Assembly (NCBI GenBank): GCA_023410645.1
Contig: JAEYPQ010000012.1
Coordinates: 1 to 13,619 of the forward strand
DNA length: 13,619 nt
Reading direction: 5' to 3'
From: Bacillota bacterium
Lineage (GTDB): Bacteria > Bacillota > Clostridia > TANB77 > CAG-465
Shown here piece by piece: positions 1 to 12,000 of this stretch. The translations under genes and the position numbers were made by a program. Numbering within the stretch: position 1 is the stretch's first letter; every line of letters begins with the position of its first letter. The notes beneath the pieces were generated by a model. That model was not told the DNA's origin, did no database searches, and saw only the letters and a program-made list of their open reading frames with translations.

Positions 1-3000
1 TTGTAGTTTCCATACAACCATTTGTCAGCGTAGTGAGATTACCTAAATCATCATAGGTCTGTGTGGTCACATAGCGGTCTGGTGCTATGATTTTAACCAC
101 TTGACCAAGTTCATCATACTCATAAGTAATGGTTGCACCTTTAGCATTCGTTTCTGTTTTCTTGCGATTTAAACTGTCATAGGTATAGGACGTTATGCCT
201 GACTGTGGGTGTGTTTCTGTTTCTAAATTACCTGCCTTGTCATAGGTATAGCTACTTACGGCATTGTTACGGTCTGTAGAGGTCTCTATCTGCCTTGCTG
301 CATTATAGGTAATTTGCTCTTTGGTACCATCAGCGTATTTTGTCCATTTCAGTTGCCCTTTAATGGTGTAATCATACTCTGTCACATTACCTTTAGGGTC
401 GGTTTGCTTCACCATATTCCCTTCTGTATCATACTCATAGCTTATGGTTCCCTTTACATCTGTCTGTGTCTTTAATAAGCCTGTTTTATCATAGGTATAA
501 GTTGTCGTATAGCCCTTGGCATCTATCATGCTTTTTAGCTGACCTGCTGCATCATAAATATAAGTAGTTGTATTGCCTTCTCTATCTGTTACTGTTCTGG
601 GGAAGCCATAGGTATCATAAGTCGTTGAAGTTTCATTTCTATTAAAGTCAGAAACAGACTTTAATCTACCTTGTTCATAACTATTAATACTTACCACATC
701 TAAACCTTCGTAGTAATCGAAATTAGTCGTTTGTTCTAATAGGCCTTGCACATTATAGTCATAGCGTATGGTTTCACCTGTTGGTAGTACAGTAGTCTTA
801 GGTGTATTATTAGCCTCATCATAGGTATAAGTGGTTACTTTACCCTTTTGATTCGTATAAGTTAAAAGATTGCGATGTTCATCGTAAGTGTAGGTTTGAG
901 TATAGTTCATGGCATCTGTTATTTCTGTCACATCACCATAGTCATTGTACTCATACCTAGTGGTATTACCTTCACCATCAGTAGCACCTATTTTTCTATG
1001 ATTGCTATCATAAGTAAAGTAGTATTCGTTACCTAATGCATCAACCTCTTTCAGAAGTTGGCCATCTATATCTACAGTCTTATAACTCTTATGCCCTACA
1101 TCATCTATTGTAATCATGGTAATATAGTCAGTATGACCTTCTGTATAGGTTTCATAGCTATAGGTTTCCGTATAGCCTTTAGGAAATGTTTGAGAAACGA
1201 CCTTCCCTTTTACATTATATCCTAACTTCACAAAGCTATTGCCTTCTGCATTAATGGCTTCTTCTAAAAGCTTTTTCTTATTATAATGATAAGTTGTGGT
1301 TTGCCCTAGTACATCTGTTATACTTTCTAAGAGTCCAGATTTATCATAGCTTAATGTAACATTTCTATCATGGTCATCTGTAACTGTAGTCAACTTTTTC
1401 TTATCATAATCTAAGTGGATATTTTCTCCTGAAATGGGTTCTGTAATAGTCGTTAATAAATCTTCTTCATTGTAAAACAACTCTAGAGCTTGGCCCATTT
1501 TATTAACCATCTTCGTTAACTTCCCTTTGGCATTATAATAATGGACTTGTTGATCAGAACGCTCTAGGCGATAATTGCCCTCTTCTTCTATATATAGCTT
1601 ATCTTTATTAGTTTGCCAATCTTTAGCTATATACACCCCATCCGCTTGTCTTTCATAAAGTGTATATTGTTGTGGTCTCCAAAATACTCTTATTTGGGTA
1701 TCTGACATCTTTTGGATATAAGAATCAAATGTGTGACTCCAACCTCTACCTAATATACTACTCTTTGTCTGTGCTGTATTGTACTCTAAATCTAGGGATA
1801 ATGGAATGGCACTATTAACACTCATGATAGAATGATTTAGCGACTGAGCACCTGTTACTGCATCTACTCCCCCACTATTATATGCTTCTAAGTAACTAGC
1901 ATCGCGCAAACGGCTGCTACTCTTACTGTTACCTACTAAATTAGTTACAATATTCACACGACCTTTTAAACCTGTTACAAAGGCATTTCTTAGCATATAT
2001 TCTACATCAAAGCCCTCTTCATCCTTACTTGGAAATAAAATTTTAGTAATATAAGTTACTTTAATAGTCGATCCTGGCTCTAGCGATTTGATACTCACTT
2101 CTTGACCTAACTTAAGAGTAGGTGTAACCGTCATATTTTCTGAGGTAAATTTAAAACCTTCATGCCCATACTCTACAACAATCTCTTCTCCCACCTGCTT
2201 ATAACTGGAAGGGTTTTTAGCTTCAATGTGAAGGTCATAAATGTCTTTATCTGATACATTAGTAAATTCCACATCAATGGCATACTCTTCCCCTGGCAAA
2301 GCTATCTCTGGTGCCTCAACTAACATTTCAAGTGCTGATTTCCCATATACCTTTAATGGTGGTTCGGTAACAAAACGCATCTTTCTCGGTATCCTTTTAT
2401 TAGAATCTTCTCCGAAGGTATACACACCAGCCACATCTATGCCAACTTCGTACTCTCCTTCATCATCTCCTCTAACTATCCAGCTGGTATTTGCTTGCTG
2501 GCCAGCTGCAATACTTTCAACTTCATGACTCACACTTTGTAGTTCTGTAGTAGGTGCTAAACTAAGGCCTTGGGGCAAGTCAATATTCGCTATAATATCT
2601 TCATAATAAATATCTTGTTCACTACTATTAAATACTACTAGCTCTACTTCAAAAAATTCTTTTACCATACTTGCCTCGAAAGGTACCTTCAAAATATAAA
2701 TTGCGGGCGGAACAGGCTCTTTAGTGTCATCTTCACCGACACTACCAGTTACTCCTCCTGCACTACCAATATAATAAGTATAATCCTCCTTTTGAGTTTG
2801 ATAATACACTTGTGGCTTTTGATTTATTATCAATCGTACCTGTTCAAACTCTAGATTAACCACAGCCTCATAAACTTGACGATTATCTGGATCTTTAATA
2901 TCAATACCTGCCTCAATGATTTCTTCTAGTTCCAATGGTCTGACATTGACTTCCCCTTTAATTATATCTAAGTTTTCAAGGGTAATATTCTCTACCTGTA

Positions 3001-6000
3001 CTTCACCATTTTTCACTTCTAAAGTAACACTCCCTGCTCCTGCTGTAGGTGAGAATACACTTACTTCGTAAATGTCACTTGGCAAATTGGTAGTTAATAC
3101 GCCACTAGCATTGGTATAAAATAAACTATCTTCATCTGTTCTTAAATTAGAAGTAATATAAATACTTGCATCCGTTACTGCTTGCTTTGTTTTGTCATCT
3201 ATTATAGTAAGTTCTACCCCTCCTAATTGAGTTGCTCTTACTACTTCTACTTCAATCTCTCGTTCTGCCTTATTACCTGCATAGTCTGTTACAGTTACTT
3301 GTACAGTATGTATACCTAGTGTATTAAAACTATAATTAACAATGGCTCCTTTTCTAGTAATCTCATTATCAATGAGCCAGGTCACTTCATTGATCCCGCA
3401 GTTATCCATGGACTTAGAAGCATCTAAAACATAGTTTTGCCCAACTACTCCTTGTGTAAAGTTAGCTAAATGAATAGTAGGCTCCTCATTGTCGGCCCGT
3501 TCATCCTTTACTGCAACTTTTGCTTCCTCACTTCTATTGCCATTAGCATCTTCTGCATAAACCATATAAATATAGTTTTTCTGTGGAATGGTTACTTGAT
3601 CTAAATAAGTGGTCTCCATTGTTTCAGTTAAGTAATTGAAGTTTACTTTTTCCTTCTTAAATAAATAATAATGCACCCCTTCTTCTTCACTGCTAAACTC
3701 TAGCCGAATACCCTTATCTGTACTTTGAGCTACTATATTAGGCGCCTTAGGTGGCGTTTTATCTACCTTTACTGTAAAGAGATGCTCATCACTCTTATTA
3801 CCTGCTTGATCTGTTGCAGTAATACGAATACTATTATCGCCTTCTTCAAAATCATCTTTTGAAAATCTGGCTTCAATCCATGTACTATTGACATCCTTTA
3901 AAGTATACTCTTTAAAGACCTTATAATCCTGACTAGTAGCTGTTTTAATTTCTATTAGTACATTCGCCAAATAAAAGTCATCCTTTGCCTGAATACGAAG
4001 TATGTCGCTATATATTGGTAATTCTATACCATCCCAAGATGTCACTATACTTGGTGCCTGTGTATCATCTCGCACTTCTACCTGAACAGTTTGCATACCA
4101 GAACGATTACCTGCCCAGTCTACACTAAAAATGCGGTAGGTGTATTTAGTCTTAGCATAAACAGTGGAATCAACAGCTTCTTTAGTAAGGCCATTATTCT
4201 TATAAATTAGCTTATATTCACCTTCATTTTCTGCTCTTCTTTCTACTTGCCAATAAGCTATGTCTGCTATATCGTCTGGTAGTTCCCATGATAAGTTAAC
4301 GTTATTTCCCTTAGTCTCTGCTGTAAATGCTTTGACAGATGGTGGTGGAGTGCGGTCTACGTTAACTAAAATGATTGGTAAGCTCTTGCTATCAAGTATA
4401 TTTCCTTTTTGGTCTTCTATAAGTGGTCTAAAATATACCTCACCTTCTTTATAGCTTGAAAGATTTACCTCTATTGCATACGAATTCGCCATACTTGCTG
4501 TGGTATATTCTTTTTGGGCTGCCACTTGCCACTCTTTTTGATCATAAGAGGCTTCTATGGTAATCTTACTAATTCCCTGCGTACTTCTAGCGCCTACATA
4601 AATCGTTACTTTGTCACTAAAATACCCTTGGTGTGGCCCAAAGCTTGTAATACCTAGGTTGTCACTGCCAACTTTAATCATTATTTTTTCTGTACTTGCT
4701 ATCATCTTACCTTTCAAATCGTATTTATGAATTTGCATTTCATAGGTATCACCTACTACTAGGTCATTTAAAGTGTATTTATTTAATGAGCCTGCTATTT
4801 TCTCAGAATAGGCAAACTCCTCTGTTGTTAAATTTTTATATGCAATACAATAATGCCCTATCTGATTGGTCCCATAAGTTGCCCATTCTAATGTTACTTT
4901 ACTCCCTTCAAACTTCATATCTGTAATGGCAAAATAACTCTGATCCACTTCATAAATGTAAATAACATCTGTTGTATTGCCGACTTTGTCCCATACCTGA
5001 TATCTTACCTTAAAACTTCCTACATCAGTTGGTATTAGATAACTTACAAGGAGTTCATTACTATTTGTATTTTCTCCCATTAATGTCCACTGCTTTTGTT
5101 TTTCATTCCAGTAAGACATCTGCAATCTAGCCACCTTATGATTGTCTATAGCAGTGACTTTAAAGTCAGTCTTACCCTTCACTGTCATATTTTTTTCCGG
5201 TGTTACCTTTGTAATTTCTGGGTTAATTAAATCTACTGTATTATTCTCTACTGTGTACACGAAATCTTCTTGTAGAGTAGCACCATTGTCTCCTTTTGTA
5301 ATCATGCGAATTTTTAATGTTTCATATCCAAACGGTACATTTAAAAGATACGCATAATGCTTACTAAATGCCTTATCTCCTTCTTTTACTTCATAAGCAT
5401 AACTAATAGGGAGCCAATGTTTTAAATCCACATTATAATAAGCTAAATCAAAATAGGACGCACCTGCATTACTGTTAATAATGAATTCTGTACTTGCATT
5501 AATAACACTTCCACCTCTAGGTAATATACTACTTGCATAGAAATTAGTAATTAATGGTTCACTTTGGTTACCACCTGTGTAGTAAGTATAAATCTTATAG
5601 ATATAGTTAGTACTTGTATCTAAATCATCATATAAAATTGTAAAGTTCTTCTGCACTTCATCTTCCTTAATGCGCTTATTAGCCTCATATACTTCTATCT
5701 TACAATGCGATACACTTTCTGGCTTAGGTACTTTCCATGATACTTGAATACCAGCCTCACTTTTTATAACACTTGCTGCATAAGCACCCTTTTGCACTTG
5801 TACTTTTCGTTCCTCTATAAACTTGTTCCCATCAATATCTGTGAATACAAATTTTAAGGTATGTTCTCCTACTGCCGTATTTGATAGATACCATGTGCTA
5901 TCAAAAGTAATCTGTTTTTGTGTTGTTGTACTAGGTGATGAGGTGGAGCTAATATAGTTTCCTTGTCCATTAAATACATCATATACCTGTAACTCTTTTA

Positions 6001-9000
6001 GGTTATAATAATTATTATCATACTTTACAGTAACCCTATAGGTATTATTAGTTATTACTGGCTCTTGGTCTACGGTACTTTCTAGAATTTTAGGCTCAGA
6101 AGGTGTTACCACTACCTCTTCAGTTTTTTCACTTTCTTTATCACCTATTACAGCTGTCACTTGATAGCTATAAGTTTCACCTAGCTTGATATTTGTATCG
6201 CTGTAGTTCCTCTTTGTAGTTTCTTCTAATAACTCACCATTTCTATAAATGCAATAGGATTCTTCTTCTCTAATAGGCTGTAATTCATTCCATTTAAGCA
6301 CTACTTTCTTGCCTGTCTGATAACTAATTTGAAATCCTTGTGGTGTATCTCCTGATTGTTGTTCTATAACTTCTAGCTTTTGATAACAGTTAGCAGGGTT
6401 AAAGGTATAATTGTCTACTGGCTTATCAATGACTAATGTCCCTACTTTATTGTAATAGCTATCACTAACTCCTTTTGTATCTATCGTTTGCCTATTATCA
6501 CCAATGATTAGTAATTTGTGTTTTACATCACTAAATATCCTATATGGTGCAAGTTTACAGTCTTTAAGCACAACTAATTTACCATTTTGTAAATACATAT
6601 CCGTCGAGGTATTATCAACTTTCATATTTCCTTTAATATAAAAATAACCATCTGCATGATTCATATGTAGAGAAGTCGATGTATGTTGAGTTTGTATTTT
6701 CCAGGTCTCGTCTATCCACTTACTATGATTAATCAATTCATAATTCCCCTTAATGTCTAAAGTTCCGTTCTCTATACTAAGGCTGCCATCAATTTGTGTT
6801 AAATTACCATTGATAGTTAATTTATAACCGTTTAGACGAATACCCATATCAACAATATAGGTATCCTCATCTATTACTAAATCCTCTGCTAATGAAATAC
6901 TAGGTAGCCATAATCTTTTTCCTGGCTGTTCGAAATGGATAGTACCATTCTCATCACTTAAATTCTTAATACAATTAAAGCTATTAAATACTACTCCTTC
7001 TGGACTTGTATTTTGGTTTGTAACCTGATTGAAGTAATTTCTATTATCATTAACAATGACTTGTTGCTTTTTATTCCCCTTAAAAAGCACAGATGCATTA
7101 ATCTGAATTCGCCTATTTCCTTGTTGCACCAAGTCCCCTTCTATTATAATTTGTCCACGATCAATCCATAAATCACTTGTTGGAAGTAACTTTAAATTGC
7201 TATGGCAAATAAGCTGAGCTGTTTCACTATAAAAAGATAGCCAGACTACCTCGCAATCTTTTTCTACTTCTACCTTTCCTTCTTCTATAGTCAACCCATA
7301 ATTCTTTGCGTTTAAATTTTTAGCTACATATAAATTCCCATCATAGACATTAATCTTACCGTACTCTACTAATAAATCACCTGCTATATTAACCTTTGCA
7401 TTATTAGAGATAGTTAAATTTCCTTTGATACGCACATCCCCAGTAAAGTTGTAATCCGAAGCTAAAGTAACATTTCCTAAACTATATCCCTTGTTAGGGT
7501 AATTATTATATTCATCAAGCACCCTAAATACTATATTCTCTGGATTTGAAATATGTATCCCTTCATCTAATCTTAGGCTATCTATATATAATAAGCCTAC
7601 TATCTCCACATCACTCTTTACTTGTAGTTCCTTAACGTAGTTATTGTTATTTTGCTCTAAGCAAGTAAATTTCCCTTTTTCAATGACTACTTGGTCAATA
7701 ATATATTCCTTTAGTTCTACGTCATTGAATATTACTAACTTTCCCTTCCCTGCAACCCTATTAATCTTAGTTAGTCCATATAGATTAACTTGGCACTCTT
7801 TATCTATAGATATTGCGGAATTTTCTACTGTGTTTCTAAAGATAGCATTTCCTTTATTGCTAATGTATATCTGACTCCCTCTGATGACATTATTAAATTC
7901 CACTATCGCTCCATCTATATAAGCTGCTGAAACTATTCTGACAACCTTGTCAGTTATAATATCTTCCTTAAAGGTATGACCATATAATGGTACTTCTTTA
8001 TCCCAAGTGGGGTCTGATAGCATTTGATAAGCTGCTGCACCTTTAAAGTAAACATTGCCTGTATAGTTAACATTATTATGTATAAACTGATTGGTAACTA
8101 TCACTTCAGTAGAAAAATTTATACTTTTCCCTACAGCTGTAGTTATTTCTAAATTTGAAATTTCATTTATATTATTAAAATTTATTACTTGATAGGTATC
8201 TCCTGATAATATAATGTATGCCTCATTACTAAATTGTCCTAGCTTTATATACGAATAACTCATATATTTAGATATGACATTACTATGTAAAATCAACTTA
8301 CCTGATGACATCATTACATGTTCAACATTGTTTGTGTAAATTAAATCACCAACAATTTCTATCTGTTCACTTTCCTGATTGGTGATAATTTTTCCTGTAC
8401 TATTGGTATAATTTTCTCCATTTACCACAGCAAAATAATAATTCTTCTCTGTTTTAATTTGTCCCCCATTTAAAGTTAATGTTCCTGCTTCATGGTAAAT
8501 ATGCCCTTTAACTGTAAGCTGATAGCCTCTAAGGTCCACATCTCCTTTGATATAGAGATTCTGCGTTATTATTAAATCTGAGGTCAGTTGATTATTAGCT
8601 AAGGTTAAATCACCTTCCCACACTCCCTCTAGATTACCTACCTCCCCCTGAGAAATAATGTTCTGCACTGGGGTAATTTTATCTAAATCTGCTTTGGCTA
8701 TTGGATTTTGGAATACTACAGGATTAACTAGACGTACAGTGGTACTATCTGGTATAGATAGAGAAGCTATTGCATTACCATCACTAGCTGTAGATGCAAA
8801 CATAATGACTTGTTGCTTATTTCCATTCATAATTAAAGTATGCGTCTGGCTAGCAAAAAAACCAGTTCTTGTATTGCTAATTAGATTACCTGCTAAATAA
8901 AGCTTTCCATTCGTTAGGGTGGACGCCGTCGTATTAGTACTCTGTGTATTAAAATCACCTAGTACCCTTACCTCATCCTGCTCATTTAGCATATTAAACC

Positions 9001-12000
9001 TACCTGTACCAGTAATTTCACAGTTCCCTCTAACTTCAAGCTTTCCATTGCTAATCGTTAAGTTTCCTGATTGTACATATAAATTCCCCTCAACTATTAA
9101 CTGCTGTCCATTTAAGTCAACATTATTTTTAATATAAAGGTCTTTCTTAAAAATTACATCTGATCCTACCTTTATACTATTAGTAATAGTGTAATCTTCC
9201 ACATATTCTTCTTCAAATATTGTTTCACCTGCTACCTTTAAGTTAGCTCTATTTTTAATTCTTTTAAGCATTGTCTTGTCTTTTAGTGCATTTACATATA
9301 TCTCGTTTATTAATGTAACACTACTACCATCAGCGATCACTAATGTTCCAATCTTATTTTCAGACTCATATCTGCTATAAAATTTTATACTTTGCTCACT
9401 ACTTCCATTAAATATGGTTTCATGAATATCTGCAGCCTTATACCCATAACCGGTTAATACTTCTAGATTGCCTCCTATATATACTTTCCCTCTTATCATT
9501 GCATTATAGTACTGATTACTTCCTGCTAAATAGTTTCCTTTAACCTCTATGATATCTTCATCATTTTTCATAACAAAAGCACCGTTATAACTTACTTGTA
9601 AGTTGCCATGTACTATTAACTTCCCTCTATTAATATTAAGACCTCCCTTATTGTAAAAGTCCCCCTCTACTATTAAGCTATAACCATTTAAATCTAATCC
9701 TCCTGTTAATGTTAAATCCTTCTTTATCACTAAATCATGGGTAAGTTTAGTTGTAGAATTAGGTAGGTTTATAATACACGATTTATCTACAGGCTCTAAA
9801 ATACGAATACTTGTTAAATCTAAATAAGATAGGTTTTGCATCCCTTCTAATGCTTCTATATTTAGAATCTCACCTACAGTAGTTGTTCTCTCAAGTTTTA
9901 TTATGGCATTATCCATGGTCACTAATTTTCCAATCCCTTGATAATTATTATTATAGAGGTCAATTACATGTATACCCTCACCATAGAAAATAGTTCTGTG
10001 CTCCCCTGTAGCCTTATATCCATGGTAATTACTTGATTTTAGATTTCCTTTGATTTTCACGGTTCCAGCAGTAAATTGATAGTCACTACTTATAGAATTC
10101 CTAGCATTAACTATATAATTTCCCTGTACCTCTATGGAGTCTTCAACATTTTTCATATAGATTAAACTAATTGTTTTAAAGTCTTTACCTACTATTAGAT
10201 TTCCTTTATTTATTTTAAGAGTTCCATCTGTATGATACACATTTCCCAAAACTGTAAGTGTATGCCCATTTAAATCTAGATTAGACTTAATATACAAATC
10301 CTTATCTACTACTATATCTTTATTTAAAACAAGCGGTGTTGCAATCGTTAAATCTTCGTCTACTGCTCCATTGTTAGGAATGCCATTTATCAATAAAAAT
10401 TCTAACGGATTAATTCGCTTTAACATTTCTTCATTAGGCTCATTACCTAAATTCATATAGTTTTTTAATACTAATGTTGACTCTTCTCCAATAGCTATCT
10501 GATTAATTCGATAATTATTATATAATTTTGTATACCCTTTTATATCAATGTACTGTTCTCCTATACCATTAAAAATAGTGATATGCTGTCCTTGAGAGCA
10601 ATATGGTATGGAAGTATCAGAGGTCAAATCCCCTCCTATATAGAGTTTACCCTTAGTTAGATACGAAGAATACTTATAAGTTCCTGTAACTAAAAGGTTT
10701 TTCTTGATAATTACTTCATCAGTCTCATTTGTCATAATTAAACAATTACTAGGCATTTGTAAGTCTTCTTCTATAGAAAAGGTTCCTCCATTAACTGTTA
10801 CTGTTGTATAATCACTAATATAAACACTTCCACTAACTTCAAGCTTATGTCCATTTAAGTTAACATTAGCTTGTATGTATAGATCTCCTTTAATAGCTAA
10901 ATCTTGATATAGGTACAACGATGTAGTTACCGTTACATCATGTTCTATGTTCCCACTAATTGGCACTCCTTTAATAAGTAGAAATTGTGGTTGTTCTATC
11001 TTTTCCAGCATTTCATCATCTACGCTATTGCCTAAATTTATATAGCTTTTTAATAATAATGTTGTTCCTTCTTCAATAGTAATTTGATTAATTAGATAGC
11101 TCGTCCTTAAAGCTTGATTTCCTGCTATATCAACATACTGCTCTCGTTCTCCGTTAAAAATAGTAATATGGTTATATTGAGAATAGAATGCTTTAGGTGC
11201 ATTAGCAGTTAGATTTCCACCTATGTATAGCTTTCCATTTGTAAGCTTTGAATAATAAGTCCCTGATGCTGTGGAGGTAAAATTTCCTTTGATAACAACT
11301 TCATCTGTATCATCACTCATACTTAAACAGGAGTCACTAATAGTCATGTTGCCTAACACCTCTAGCTTCCCTCCATTTAAGTCAATACTAGATGAATTCT
11401 CACAATAAATATCTCCTTGTACTTGTAGATTTCCCCCTTCCATCCATATTGCCGAATCATTACAATACAAGCTTCCATTTACAACTAACGTATATCCATT
11501 TAACTCTGTATAATTATTAATATATAGATTACCTTTAATTGTAATATCGCCATTTAGATTACCATAATTATTTAGTACTACATCGCCTTCTATCTCACTC
11601 ACAAGAGGCATACCTTGAATTAATACCTTCTCTGCTGGTGAAATCTTATTAAGCGTTTCATCACTAGGTCGTTGTTCTAAATTAATATAGTTCTTTAAAA
11701 CAACGGTACTTCCTTCTGCGATTTCAATACTATTTATAGTAGAATAGTTACTAAACAACTCCTGTCCCTGAATGTCTATATACTGATTACCTACTCCATC
11801 AAATATAGTCCTATGATTACCCTCTGAATAATAGCCTTGAGGAGAATCGGCACTTAGATTCCCTTTAATATAAATGCATCCGTCAGTTATTCCTGTTGAT
11901 TGCATTTCATTACTAACAGAACTGGTTTCCGTTAGTACAGCAGGATTGACCTCAGATGCTAGACTAGACTTTAAATCCCCGTCTATATGAATCTCATCAG

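Noticed and set aside
2..1689. CRISPR-like or satellite array suggested by ~63-base periodic strings such as tcataggtat
   Set aside because: The copies are degenerate, have no constant spacer length, and are explained by YD codons in an open frame.
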